64,000 nt of DNA from Thermostichus sp047462415 (GCF_047462415.1 NZ_JANSJE010000008.1:62001-126000), one strand, 5' to 3'. Positions 50,763 to 59,027 are shown, numbered from the stretch's first letter. Notes: generated by a model not told the origin, from the letters alone. Numbers and translations: made by a program.

Positions 50763-50814
50763 ACCAGGGGGAGTTCTCATCGCCGGGAGCTGTGTTGCTT
50801 GAGTGAGGCGTTCT

Positions 50815-51666
50815 GTGCCGGAACTGCCAGAAGTTGAGACGGTTCGGCAAGATTTGCAGCGCCTCACCCTGGGGCCGCGGATACTGGCAGTGGAGGTGCT
50901 CCTGACGCGCACCATTGCCTATCCGGCAAAGGAGATTTTTGGGCAAAGCTTAATCGGCGCCTGTTTTACCCAGTGGCAGCGGCGAGGCAAATATCTTTTG
51001 GGATCCCTAGATTCCGGAGCGGTTCTGGGTGTGCATTTGCGCATGACCGGGCAATTGCTCTGGGTTCAGGGATCCGAGCCTTTGCCGGCCCATACCCGCG
51101 TCCGGCTGCGCCTGGAGCGGGGGTGGGAGCTGCGCTTTGTAGATCTGCGTACCTTTGGCCAGATGTGGCTGGTGCCCGCCGGGGTGGAGCCGGAGACGGT
51201 GATCGCCGCTCTGCAGAGCTTGGGGCCGGAGCCGCTGTCGCCGGCCTTTTCAGAAGCCTATTTCCAGGCGTCCTTGCGGAAGAGCCGGCGCCCCATCAAA
51301 ACCGCCCTGCTGGATCAGTCGCTGGTGGCGGGGGTGGGCAACATCTACGCCGACGAGGCCCTGTTTCTGAGCGGCATTCACCCCTTGACGCCCGCCTTGC
51401 AGCTCTCCGACTCTGCCAAGGCACGCCTGCGGGAAGCTTTGATCCAGGTGTTGCGGGTCGGGCTGGAGCAGCGGGGCACCACCTTGCGGGATTACCGGGA
51501 TCTGCGTGGGCTTAACGGCAACTACCAAGGGCAGGCATGGGTGTACGGTCGAGAAGGGGATCCCTGTCGCCTCTGTGGCACCCCCATTCAGCGGATCAAG
51601 CTGGCGGGCCGCTCAGCCCACTTTTGCCCCCACTGCCAGCCACTTCCAGGCCAGGTTGAGACTTGA
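50815..51666 (+). CDS. mutM: Formamidopyrimidine-DNA glycosylase
   Basis: Removes 8-oxoguanine and ring-opened purines. 283 aa. The protein begins GTG-encoded Met-PELPEVETVR, with Pro2 as the catalytic nucleophile and Glu3; GKYLL, HLRMTGQL, VAGVGNIYADEALF (H2TH region) and a C-terminal zinc finger CRLC...FCPHC with the basic loop IKLAGRSAHF. The GTG at 50815 is forced by the need for Pro at position 2. 52 bp after psaE; the pairing of a PSI gene with oxidised-base repair also occurs in other cyanobacteria (recalled, not checked). Confidence 0.96.
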   Translation: MPELPEVETVRQDLQRLTLGPRILAVEVLLTRTIAYPAKEIFGQSLIGACFTQWQRRGKYLLGSLDSGAVLGVHLRMTGQLLWVQGSEPLPAHTRVRLRLERGWELRFVDLRTFGQMWLVPAGVEPETVIAALQSLGPEPLSPAFSEAYFQASLRKSRRPIKTALLDQSLVAGVGNIYADEALFLSGIHPLTPALQLSDSAKARLREALIQVLRVGLEQRGTTLRDYRDLRGLNGNYQGQAWVYGREGDPCRLCGTPIQRIKLAGRSAHFCPHCQPLPGQVET

Positions 51667-51710
51667 TGGCGTATCCCCCGTAAGCAGCTATAGTTCTAGG
51701 TTGATCCCCA

Positions 51711-51805
51711 GCTCCCCTCTCCCAGAGGGAGAGGGGCTGGGGGTGGTCGCGTGAGCGGCGCGGAGCGCTTGAGCACCTCTGGGAGAGGGGCTGGGGGTGA
51801 GGGAG
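51711..51805. repeat. Palindromic repeat block with variant-A element
   Basis: CCCCTCTCCCAGAGGGAGAG, GGGCTGGGGGTGGTCGCGTG, AGCGGCGCGGAGCGCTTGAG and CCTCTGGGAGAGGGGCTGGG form two units around the variant-A element (51745-51774). The last bases (GGGTGAGGGAGGGATC) run into the ribosome site of the pentapeptide gene. Confidence 0.88.
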
Positions 51806-51813
51806 GGATCCCA

Positions 51814-52413
51814 GTGAAAAAAATGGCATGGCCCCAGTTCTGGGTCGGTCTCCTCGGCGGGGTGGTCGGGATGCCGGCGGTTCCTGTTTTTGCCCAACTG
51901 GAGTTGGACGCCCAACTGGGCCGCTCTCAAGTCGTTTTTCCCGGCAAAGATTGCCCCGCCTGCGACCTGACAGGAGCCGAGCTGCCGGGAGTTGATTTGC
52001 AGGGGGCCAACCTGAAAGAAGCCATCCTCAGGCAGGCCAACCTACAAGCTGCCGACCTCTCCCAGGCAATCCTCAACTTGGCCGATTTGCGCGGCGCCAA
52101 CCTGAGCGGTGCGGAGCAGGGCGGAGCTTTTTTGTGGGAAGCCGATCTCAGCCAGGCCAACCTGCAGCAGGCCAATTTCACAGGAGCCAATCTTCAGGTG
52201 GCCAACCTCAGCGGCGCTGATTTGCGAGGGGCCATTCTCGCCGGCGCCGACCTGACAGGAGCCACCTTGCGCCAGGCCGATCTGCGTGGGGCCGACCTAC
52301 GCGGCGCTTTTTTGGAAGAAGCCGATCTGACGGGCGCTCTGTACAATGCCCAAACCCGGCTGGATCCCGCCTTCAACCCCAGTGCCTGGGGCATGGTCTT
52401 TGTGAAAAACTAA
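51814..52413 (+). CDS. Exported pentapeptide-repeat protein
   Basis: About 199 aa. N-terminal signal peptide (MKKMAWPQFWVGLLGGVVGM equivalent, cleavage about VFAQ). Residues ~50-185 are a right-handed quadrilateral beta-helix of A(D/N)LxxAxL-type repeats: GADLTGATLRQADLRGADLR, with ~25 pentads. Two Cys at the helix start (CPACDL). Periplasmic or lumenal location is likely. GTG 51814 chosen; GAGGG 7 nt upstream lies in the tail of the repeat block. ATG 51823 is an alternative. Precise role unknown. Confidence 0.85.
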   Translation: MKKMAWPQFWVGLLGGVVGMPAVPVFAQLELDAQLGRSQVVFPGKDCPACDLTGAELPGVDLQGANLKEAILRQANLQAADLSQAILNLADLRGANLSGAEQGGAFLWEADLSQANLQQANFTGANLQVANLSGADLRGAILAGADLTGATLRQADLRGADLRGAFLEEADLTGALYNAQTRLDPAFNPSAWGMVFVKN

Positions 52414-52512
52414 CTCCCCTCTCCCAAAGGGAGAGGGGTTGGGGGTGGTCGCGTGAGCGGCGCGGAGCGCTTGGGTTGACTCCCTTTGGGAGAGGGGTTG
52501 GGGGTGAGGGCA
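52414..52512. repeat. Palindromic repeat block with variant-A element
   Basis: CTCCCCTCTCCCAAAGGGAG and ACTCCCTTTGGGAGAGGGGT are units with an AAAGGG centre instead of AGAGGG/CAGGG; between them GGTCGCGTGAGCGGCGCGGA (52447-52475). The compensating change on both arms keeps the palindrome, as expected if the hairpin is what is maintained. Confidence 0.88.
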
Positions 52513-52578
52513 CGTTATCCGGGATCCCTCTTGTGGGCAGAATGAACTCAGCCCTCTCATAGGCTGGGATCCCCTGCC

Positions 52579-53175
52579 ATGAGTTCTCCTGTCCGCGTCC
52601 TCATCGCCGATGACCATCCTCTGTTTCGGCTGGGGCTGAAGTTTGCCCTGCAAGCGCAAGGATTCGAGGTGGTGGCGGAAGCCGAGACGGGATCCCAGGC
52701 CGTTGAGTACTGTCGCCGTTACCCCGTCGAGGTGGCCATTTTGGATGTGCGTATGCCCAATGGGGACGGGATCGCCGCCTGCCAACAGATTGCCGAGCTG
52801 GGCCTGCCGGTGGTGGTGGTGATGATGACTACTTTTCAGGAGCCGGCCTTGATCGAGTCAGCGCGGCGGGCTGGGGCCAAAGGCTACCTCTCCAAAGAAA
52901 CCGATCCGGCGGAGCTGGCCCGCGTTATTCGGCAGATCTTGGCCAACCCCGACCGAGACTGGTTGCCTGCCCGGCAGGAGTTGCCCAAGCTCACCCCCCG
53001 CGAGTTGTGCGTGCTGCAACTGATGAGCCAAGGCTTGGCCAACAAGCAGATCGCCCGCCGCCTCGGCATCAGTGTCGAGACCGTGAAAGAGTACGCCAGC
53101 GCCGCCTACCGCAAGCTAGACGCCACCGACCGCGTCACCGCCCTCCTCAAGGCACAACAACTGGGGATTTTTTGA
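52579..53175 (+). CDS. Orphan NarL/FixJ-type response regulator
   Basis: 198 aa. Receiver domain about 1-120: DD pair in LIADDHPLF, phospho-acceptor in AILDVRMPNGDG, Thr in MMTTFQEP, Lys in GYLSKETDP. A LuxR-type helix-turn-helix is C-terminal: LTPRELCVLQLMSQGLANKQ, IARRLGISVETVKEYASAAY, RKLDATDRVTALLKAQQLG. No partner kinase is adjacent. Its TGA stop lies in the right-end sequence (TTGACATACTCCCC) of an IS605-type relic, so an insertion abuts or slightly alters the C-terminus. Confidence 0.9.
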   Translation: MSSPVRVLIADDHPLFRLGLKFALQAQGFEVVAEAETGSQAVEYCRRYPVEVAILDVRMPNGDGIAACQQIAELGLPVVVVMMTTFQEPALIESARRAGAKGYLSKETDPAELARVIRQILANPDRDWLPARQELPKLTPRELCVLQLMSQGLANKQIARRLGISVETVKEYASAAYRKLDATDRVTALLKAQQLGIF

Positions 53176-53206
53176 CATACTCCCCATAGCTAAAGCTAGG
53201 GGATTC
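53172..53206. mobile_element. IS200/IS605-type right-end hairpin (inverted)
   Basis: TTGACATACTCCCCATAGCT then AAAGCTAGGGGATTCT: hairpin with CCCC(a)TAGCT pairing AGCTAGGGG. Reverse-complemented it reads AGAATCCCC...GGGGAGTATGTCAA, the same pattern as 41239-41272. TTGAC at the boundary fits the short target sites of this IS group. Confidence 0.65.
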
Positions 53207-53400
53207 TCCCAAGGTCGCCCTTTGGGATTACTGGTTCAACGACCCCACTTACTGTTTTGGGTTCCCCCTCCACAGCAGAGGTGTTGGTCTCCCCAGTCGT
53301 TCCCTCTTGCGGGGCAGTTCCACTCCATCCCCAACAGCTCCAGTGCCCCCCGCAGAATGTTAAGCGCTGCATTTTGGTCTCGACACAACACCAACCCACA
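53196..53400 (-). pseudogene. Truncated, frameshifted TnpB C-terminus
   Basis: Read leftward from 53400: CGLVLCRDQNAALNIL then RGALELLG, the C-terminal TnpB/IS1341 signature (Cys of the zinc finger and R-D-x-N-A-A-x-N-I). This frame stops at 53236, while an overlapping frame (ends 53196) continues with GTTGETNTSAVEGEPK and VEPVIPKGDLGRIP, typical of TnpB tails. So a frameshift lies around 53300, and a stop precedes the fragment. Only about 60 codons remain of a ~400-codon gene. The right-end hairpin follows. No TnpA or complete RuvC domain. Confidence 0.7.
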
Positions 53401-53482
53401 CCTTTCTTAAAAAAGCAAACAACTATCTGGTATCTGGAAACTGTTCACGCAGCGTTGCCAAGCAATACCAGTCATTCAGAAT

Positions 53483-53605
53483 CCTCCCCTTTGGAACGGG
53501 GAGTAAGGGATAGCGCTCCGCGCCGCCGGCGCGTTCGCGACAGCGTTGCGTAGCCATAACGATGTCACAAACCGTTTTATTGCTATTTGAAATGGCTATA
53601 TGTTA
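53483..53605. repeat. IS-end-like hairpin plus ~75-bp dispersed element
   Basis: AGAATCCTCCCC-tttggaac-GGGGAG (53485-53505) resembles the IS605-type end. It is followed by a diverged variant-A element (AGCGCTCCGCGCCGCCGGCG) and the ~75-bp element in the minus orientation (GCGACAGCGTTGCGTAGCCA, TAACGATGTCACAAACCGTT, TTGCTATTTGAAATGGCTAT). The rest of 53406-53660 has no gene. Confidence 0.7.
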
Positions 53606-53675
53606 AGTCTTTGGTCAAGGTTCGCCGCGCGAAAAGAAGAGGTTAAGATCGGCTTGTAGCGTGTTCAAACTGCCT

Positions 53676-53906
53676 ATGTCTGCCCGATCTAAGTCCAAAG
53701 TAGAAGCCCCCGCCAAGGGAATGGATCCCGGCCAGTTTACCGAAGCTGATGTGGCCGCAATTGCAGAGCGGTTGGAGCGCAATGACTACCCAACTGTCTT
53801 TGGCTGCTTGGAAGACTGGCATGCCCTTCGAGCCATTGCCTTTTATGCTCCCAGCTTGGTGGCTCCCTATGCACACCTATTGGAGTGGGAAGTGGATGAA
53901 GATTAG
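53676..53906 (+). CDS. DUF2555 conserved cyanobacterial protein
   Basis: About 76 aa. Conserved core FTEADVAAIAERLERNDYPT, FGCLEDWHALRAIAF, LVAPYAHLLEWE matches a small family (recalled as DUF2555) found across cyanobacteria. Probably helical; no membrane segment or metal motif. ATG 53676 or GTG 53661 can start it; neither has a clear ribosome site. Function unknown. Confidence 0.78.
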   Translation: MSARSKSKVEAPAKGMDPGQFTEADVAAIAERLERNDYPTVFGCLEDWHALRAIAFYAPSLVAPYAHLLEWEVDED

Positions 53907-53940
53907 GGCTGCCCTCGCAGTTCTGAAGGGATCCTGGTGT

Positions 53941-54583
53941 TCAGGCTGAGGGGGGAGGAGGACTTCCGTCAGAAATCTGCTTGCGAATTAGGTAGCGTAC
54001 TTCCTCAAGGAGGATGTTGAACCTTTGATCCGTTTCCGCTTGACGTTGGTTGATGGCCTGCATAGCCCGTTCGTGCTCTTGTTGTAGAGCGGTGAGAGTA
54101 ATCAGAGCTTGAGTCACTTCTTCTGCCCATTCGGCAAGATGGGCCAGGTCAGAGCGGGTCTCGCTGACAACCTGCTGTAGCTCTCGCAAGCTTTGAGCCT
54201 GGGCAGCAGCTTGTTCGGCAGACTCAGCGCGGCTGGCCTGGATGGACTGATGCAGCTCCTGGATTTCCTGCAGGCGGGCGGCATTCTGCTCGGCAGACTC
54301 AGCGCGGCTGGCCTGGATGGACTGATGCAGCTCCTGGATTTCCTNNNNNNNNNNNNNNNNNNNNNNNNNNNNNNNNNNNNNNNNNNNNNNNNNNNNNNNN
54401 NNNNNNNNNNNNNNNNNNNNNNNNNNNNNNNNNNNNNNNNNNNNGCTCGGCAGACTCAGCGCGGCTGGCCTGGATGGACTGATGCAGCTCCTGGATTTCT
54501 CGGCTGTTGGCAGCAACCTGTTCAGCCGTCCAAGCCAGCAGTTGCTCCACCCGATCTAAGCGGTCTTGACTCTGACTGTTCAC
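53941..54583 (-). CDS. Coiled-coil protein with 25-residue tandem repeats (contains gap)
   Basis: Starts at GTG 54583 (MNSQSQDRLDRVEQLLAWTA). A 25-residue unit, EIQELHQSIQASRAESAEQ plus NAARLQ, is repeated nearly identically at protein and DNA level (75-bp period at 54219 and 54294). The 100-N gap sits inside the array. The C-terminal part (LAHLAEWAEEVTQALITL, INQRQAETDQRFNILLEEV, RYLIRKQ) is also coiled coil. The frame appears to change across the gap only because 100 is not a multiple of 3. To keep repeat phase the gap must be 18 + 75n bp. Similar proteins (DUF-type phage/chromosome coiled coils) are common in cyanobacteria; role unknown. Confidence 0.75.
54345..54444. other. Assembly gap (100 N) in tandem repeats
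   Basis: Exactly 100 N inside the 75-bp repeat array of the coiled-coil gene. The known bases between repeat starts on each side (54294 and 54451) total 57, so an intact array needs 18, 93, 168 ... bp here. Confidence 0.97.
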
Positions 54584-54711
54584 CCGGACGCTCCGCCTTG
54601 CGAGTTAAAGTTAATCAACGCGCTCAGGCAATTATAAGCAAATCTCTGCCAACTTCGAGCTAAACTCGACCAAACAAAACAGGTGGCATTGTCAAGCCAT
54701 AGAGCGAGCTG

Positions 54712-55827
54712 CTACTCCCAGAGCCGCCGAATAGGAGAGCGATGCAGCAACCGATGAGCCTCAGCCAGCAACTCTGGGATCCGCAGATGCTCTGGACAGC
54801 GGGGTAAACAGTCGCCGCATTCGGTACAGCGGTCGGCAGGCAAGCCCGGAAACCAATGTCCGGCTTGGCCAAACATGTTGTAGCGGTACTGGGCAAACTC
54901 TGTCATGTCGTGGGCAATGGCCAAGTTGCGCAGCCGCAGCACTTCGGGGATGTGAATCCCCTCTGGGCAGGGCAGGCAGGCGTAGCACTGAGCGCAGCGG
55001 CTGGATCCCAGACGCTCCTGCTCGGCTTGGCGCAACCGTTCCTGGATCCGTGGGCCCTCCACCCACCAACGGTCGGGATCCTGCAAAGCAGACAAGGCCA
55101 CCTGCAACTCCTCAGGATGAGTGACACCCAAGCTGAGGGTGTGCACACGCGGATCTGCCAGCAGAAAACGATAGGCAAACTCCAAGGGGCTGAAGGGCGC
55201 ACAGCACTCTTGCAGGTGTTGAGGGGGGCGATAGAGCATTCCCCCTTTATCGGCGGGAGAAATGATGAACACGCCCATATCCTGCTGGGCAGCCGCTTCC
55301 AGAGCCGGCGCATTGCGCTGTTGGAAAAAGTGATGGTGCAAATTGACAAAGTCAAAGCATCCGGTCTGGATGGCCTGCAGGATTAACTCCAGGGATCCAT
55401 GGGTGGAAAACCCAATGTGGCGCACCCAGCCTTCTTGCTGGAGCTGCTTGAGAATCGGCAGCCCTTTCTGCAGTACCCACTCCAGATGTTCCGGCAGATT
55501 GATACCATGAAAGGCAAACTGATCCAAATAATCCACCCGCAGACGGCGCAGGGATGCCTGCAGCCGCTCCCGCAGACAATCGCTGGGAGTGAGCTTGCTG
55601 GTCAAAATCAACTGATGGCGTGGGAAGGGCAGAGCTGGCAAAATCTCGCCCAAGAGCGCCTCGGCGTGACCATAAGCCTGGGCCGTTTCGATGTGGTTGA
55701 TCCCTGCAGCCAAGGCTGCCTCAACGGTTGCCTGAGCCTGATCCCTGGGCACATTGACCAAGCGCATGCTGCCCAGAGAAAAGGCTGAAATGAGCTGCTG
55801 GGTGCGTCCAAAGCGGCGGTAGAGCAT
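54712..55827 (-). CDS. Aldo/keto reductase with C-terminal ferredoxin-like domain
   Basis: About 371 aa. AKR TIM-barrel: MLYRRFGRTQQLISAFSLGS, INHIETAQAYGHAEALLGE (Tyr), LTSKLTP (Lys), DQFAFHGI (His). The C-terminus carries two Cys clusters, CAQCYACLPCPEGIHIP and CTECGDCLPRCPEHL, the pattern of a 2x[4Fe-4S] domain seen in a subgroup of AKRs of cyanobacteria and anaerobes. Start at ATG 55827, the standard AKR N-terminus; ATG 55893 would overlap pdxA. Follows pdxA closely on the same strand. Electron donor may be ferredoxin rather than NADPH (inference). Confidence 0.85.
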   Translation of the reverse strand: MLYRRFGRTQQLISAFSLGSMRLVNVPRDQAQATVEAALAAGINHIETAQAYGHAEALLGEILPALPFPRHQLILTSKLTPSDCLRERLQASLRRLRVDYLDQFAFHGINLPEHLEWVLQKGLPILKQLQQEGWVRHIGFSTHGSLELILQAIQTGCFDFVNLHHHFFQQRNAPALEAAAQQDMGVFIISPADKGGMLYRPPQHLQECCAPFSPLEFAYRFLLADPRVHTLSLGVTHPEELQVALSALQDPDRWWVEGPRIQERLRQAEQERLGSSRCAQCYACLPCPEGIHIPEVLRLRNLAIAHDMTEFAQYRYNMFGQAGHWFPGLPADRCTECGDCLPRCPEHLRIPELLAEAHRLLHRSPIRRLWE

Positions 55828-55871
55828 TCCGGTTCTCGCATCCAATCGTCCCCTCAAGGCGGGAGACAGCC

Positions 55872-56915
55872 TCAGATTGCCGGGTACAGGCATTGTTGGG
55901 AATTGTTGCCCAGCAGTTCTGCTGCCAGCCGGATCGCCTGCTTGAGGCTCTCGGCGCGGGCCACCCCTTGGCCGGCAATATCGAAGGCGGTGCCATGGTC
56001 AGGGGAGGTGCGGATGAAAGGCAACCCGATCGTCAGGTTAACTGCCCGCTCAAAAGCCAGCATCTTCACCGGGATCAGGCCTTGATCATGATAGAGAGCC
56101 AAGTAGGCATCGGCCACGGCTGGGGATCCTTGGCCGTGCCAGGCTTGCGCGGGAGCCAGCCACATGGTGTCAGGGGGAAGCGGCCCCCAGATTTGGGCGT
56201 GGGGATAGGTGCGCAGCAGCTCGGTCAGCCATTCTTTTTCCTCAGATCCCAGTTGACCCCGTTCGCCGGCATGGGGATTGAGGCCGGCCACCGCGATCAC
56301 GGGATCCGGGATCCCGAAGGTGTGGCGCAGGGATCCCACCAGCAAGTCCAGCTTTGTGCGCACTAAGTCTGGGGTCAGCACAGTGGGCACTTGGCCAAAG
56401 GGAATGTGGGTGGTGGCCAGCAAAACCCGCATCTGCCAACTGCTGTGGGGGGAACGGGCGACAAACATCATCCCGTAGCGTTCAGATCCGCTCAGTTGGG
56501 CCAACACCTCTGTTTGGCCGGGGAAGCGGTAGCCGGCTCGATGCCACAGATATTTGGCGATGGGCGCTGTCACGATCCCCTGAAACTCGCCCCCCAGCGT
56601 CTGTTCGATTGCCGTTTTCAGGTACACAAAACTGGCCGCCCCACCCTCGGCATCCCCTCGACCAATACGGCCAGACTGTAACCGAAAGCCTGTGTCGCAT
56701 TCCAGCATTGGGATCCCTGCCGGATCGGCCAAGGTAGCCGCACACCTCTCCCTCAGTAGGCAGTGGGTAGCTTCCAAAACCTGCCGATCGCCCACCACGG
56801 TAATCCGCGCACAGGCCCGCACCTCGGGCTCTGCCAGCGCCTTGAGCACAATCTCCGGCCCAATTCCCGTGGGATCCCCCAACGTCAGGGCCAGTTTGGG
56901 CAGTGACAGGCTCAT
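55872..56915 (-). CDS. pdxA: 4-Hydroxythreonine-4-phosphate dehydrogenase
   Basis: PdxA acts in the DXP-independent-of-PdxST (E. coli type) pyridoxal phosphate route. About 347 aa: LALTLGDPTGIGPEIVLKAL, FPGQTEVLAQLSG, ATTHIPFGQV, AGLNPHAGERGQLGSEE, YHDQGLIPVKML, FIRTSPDHGTAFDIAGQG (metal ligands His and Asp). Start ATG 56915 with GAGAAG upstream; ATG 56963 extends without support. Ends 45 bp before the AKR start. Confidence 0.95.
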   Translation of the reverse strand: MSLSLPKLALTLGDPTGIGPEIVLKALAEPEVRACARITVVGDRQVLEATHCLLRERCAATLADPAGIPMLECDTGFRLQSGRIGRGDAEGGAASFVYLKTAIEQTLGGEFQGIVTAPIAKYLWHRAGYRFPGQTEVLAQLSGSERYGMMFVARSPHSSWQMRVLLATTHIPFGQVPTVLTPDLVRTKLDLLVGSLRHTFGIPDPVIAVAGLNPHAGERGQLGSEEKEWLTELLRTYPHAQIWGPLPPDTMWLAPAQAWHGQGSPAVADAYLALYHDQGLIPVKMLAFERAVNLTIGLPFIRTSPDHGTAFDIAGQGVARAESLKQAIRLAAELLGNNSQQCLYPAI

Positions 56916-57291
56916 CAGGTCTTCTCTCGACAAGACAGGCGCTCCTTTTTCTTTTCTTGCCAATTCCTAGAGATCCCCCAAAAAGGGGGATACGTTAATC
57001 CATTCTGGCCCCAGGCCCGCCAGCAGGCTTTCTTCTTTCCGCTTCCAATTTCTAGAGAGCACGCAGAAAGCTGAAGCAGGACATTATCGCCGCAACCATC
57101 CAAGTTCCCGAAGAACGTTAGATTTTTGAGATTTTTGTTGCCAATTGATTGCGGATCCCTGGCAAAGGATTGACTGAGCAGGGGATTCGTTAGAGAGTAT
57201 TTTCACCGGCTCGGCCGTCTGTACTTTGTCGCAGTTGTTGGCTGCTCTGATAGTCTTGACCGAGTAGGCACTTGTAAAGAGCTTTCCACCT
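56916..57291. other. Intergenic region with short direct/inverted repeats
   Basis: About 375 bp between divergent pdxA and the beta-helix lipoprotein. Holds a hairpin ATCCCCCAAAAAGGGGGAT (56972-56991) and two similar segments CCAATTCCTAGAGA and CCAATTTCTAGAGA. No gene recognised. Confidence 0.55.
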
Positions 57292-58833
57292 ATGGCCGAC
57301 CAGGTATCCAAATCTGCTTGGAGGATCCGTTCCCTGCTGCTGCCCCTGTTGGCGGGGGCTGCCCTCGGCTGTGGGGGGAGTGGCAGCAGCTCTCCGTCTC
57401 TTTCGCCACCGGCTGGGGAGCCTGTCATCCTAAGAGTGGATCCGGTCAGGGGCCCCTTCACCAAGCTGGCCGATGCAGTTGCGGAAGCGCAGCGGCTACA
57501 GAGCGCCACAGCGGGGCTAGAGGTGCTGATCCAGATCTTGGGGACGGGCAGGGAAACTTTGCAAAGCAACCTGGCCCTGGATGGGGGCGACGGCACCAAT
57601 GGCGGGCGCATTCGCGTCACCAACTCCACAGCTTACGAGATCCTCACCGGCCTGTTTGACGTGATTGTAGCCAGCCAAACCAGCCTGCAGGGGGTGGACG
57701 TGGTGCTGGGGGGCGGACGGGTTCAGGTGAACGACGGCACCTTTCAGCCGCGCAAGGTCACCCTCAACGATCCCCGCTCCAACATCTTGGTCAACGGCAA
57801 TGCCGCCGTCCTGGAAGGGGCTTTGGGCCAACTGGCTCAGATTCTGTGCCAGCAATTTTTGGATCCCTGTGTGCAGATCTCCGGCAATGGCCGAGTCGCG
57901 AGCGTCTCACCCATTGTCAGCAAAGCCGGTGGGGTGGGTATAGGCACTGTGCCGGGGAGCAATCCCACCCTCGAGAACAACGCGATCCTCCTGCAAGCTC
58001 TGGGAGCTTTGGCGGTTCGCTACAGCAACAACTCCGGCGGGATCTTCCGCAACAACCAGATCGAAGGGGATCCGCCTACTGCTGCGGCTGGGTTGGCGCT
58101 GCAGGCTCGCCAGACAGATGCCGGCGGCACCACCGGGATCCAACTGGATGGAGCGGGATCGGTGCCGGCGATTCAATCCAACCAGATCGGCGTGGGCAGG
58201 ATAGCCGGCAGCGTCGGCATTCGCATCTTGCAAGGAACCCAGGCCCGCACCATTACCGGAAATACGTTCCTAGCTCGGGGCGAGGGCGCGGGGGTAGCCA
58301 TTCAAGTAGCCCCCGGCACACCGGCGGCAGTAGTCGCCGCCTACTTGGCCGGCAACAGCTTCCAGGGGAACTTTGCTGAGAGAATCGGCGGCGGATCTGC
58401 GCCGACGCCGACAGCGACCCCTGTTCCGACTCCGAGGCCATCTCCAACTCCCCCGGTGCTCGGCACCGGCCCAATTCAGATTACTCTCACCTGGAGCACT
58501 ATCGATGACCTTGACCTATATGTCACGGATCCCAGGCAGCAGACAGTGTTTTTTGACAATCGGGTTATTCCTTCTGGGGGACAGCTAGATGTGGATGCCA
58601 ATGCCGACTGCGTTGCCGTAACAGAAAATCCTGTAGAGAATGTTTTTTGGGCCTCCACCCCGCCCTCAGGCCTGTACCTTATTGAGGTGAGGTTGTTCCG
58701 GCGCTGTTCTCAGGTCACTGCTCCCATTCCCTTTACTGTAACAGTTCGCAAAAGCGGAAGCGCCGCACAAACCTTCAGCGGATCGGCCACCTCTCCTAGC
58801 TCTGCGAGCAGGTTTACCTTTTCCTTTCCCTAA
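57292..58833 (+). CDS. Secreted lipoprotein: right-handed beta-helix plus DUF2135-like domain
   Basis: 513 aa. Signal SLLLPLLAGAALGC with lipobox ALGC. Residues ~45-380 are parallel beta-helix type (ILVNGNAAVLEG, VQISGNGRVASVS, AIQSNQIGVGRIAG, ITGNTFLARGEG), starting with the DUF1565-like FTKLADAVAEAQ. A Pro/Thr stalk follows (PTPTATPVPTPRPSPTPP), then a C-terminal ~110-residue domain, QITLTWSTIDDLDLYVTDP, LDVDANADC, PPSGLYLIEVRLF, resembling DUF2135/YfaP. Location is likely cell surface or periplasm; possibly polysaccharide binding or cleavage (inference). Same general architecture (lipobox, Pro-rich stalk, beta domain) as the 41.4-45 kb cluster. Confidence 0.8.
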   Translation: MADQVSKSAWRIRSLLLPLLAGAALGCGGSGSSSPSLSPPAGEPVILRVDPVRGPFTKLADAVAEAQRLQSATAGLEVLIQILGTGRETLQSNLALDGGDGTNGGRIRVTNSTAYEILTGLFDVIVASQTSLQGVDVVLGGGRVQVNDGTFQPRKVTLNDPRSNILVNGNAAVLEGALGQLAQILCQQFLDPCVQISGNGRVASVSPIVSKAGGVGIGTVPGSNPTLENNAILLQALGALAVRYSNNSGGIFRNNQIEGDPPTAAAGLALQARQTDAGGTTGIQLDGAGSVPAIQSNQIGVGRIAGSVGIRILQGTQARTITGNTFLARGEGAGVAIQVAPGTPAAVVAAYLAGNSFQGNFAERIGGGSAPTPTATPVPTPRPSPTPPVLGTGPIQITLTWSTIDDLDLYVTDPRQQTVFFDNRVIPSGGQLDVDANADCVAVTENPVENVFWASTPPSGLYLIEVRLFRRCSQVTAPIPFTVTVRKSGSAAQTFSGSATSPSSASRFTFSFP

Positions 58834-58989
58834 AGTTGGCTAAGGCTGGCATCCATTCGTCCTGGACACCCCCATTCCAGTTCTTGACTCAGGGATCCAG
58901 AAAACTTTTCCCCACCTTGCAGACAAGTGAGCCGCACAAGTTCAAACAGCCATAGCGGCCACAAAACACCTTCTTGAAGCAGAGTTCTT

Positions 58990-59027
58990 CTCCCCTCTCC
59001 CAGGGGGAGAGGGGTCGGGGGTGAGGG
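58990..59027. repeat. Single palindromic repeat unit
   Basis: CTCCCCTCTCCCAGGGGGAG followed by AGGGGTCGGGGGTGAGGG; one copy of the family between convergent lipoprotein and ndhI. Confidence 0.85.

Noticed and set aside
53941..54583. Frameshifted or broken coiled-coil gene
   Set aside because: The apparent frame change coincides with the 100-N placeholder gap; with a gap of 18 + 75n bp the frame is continuous.
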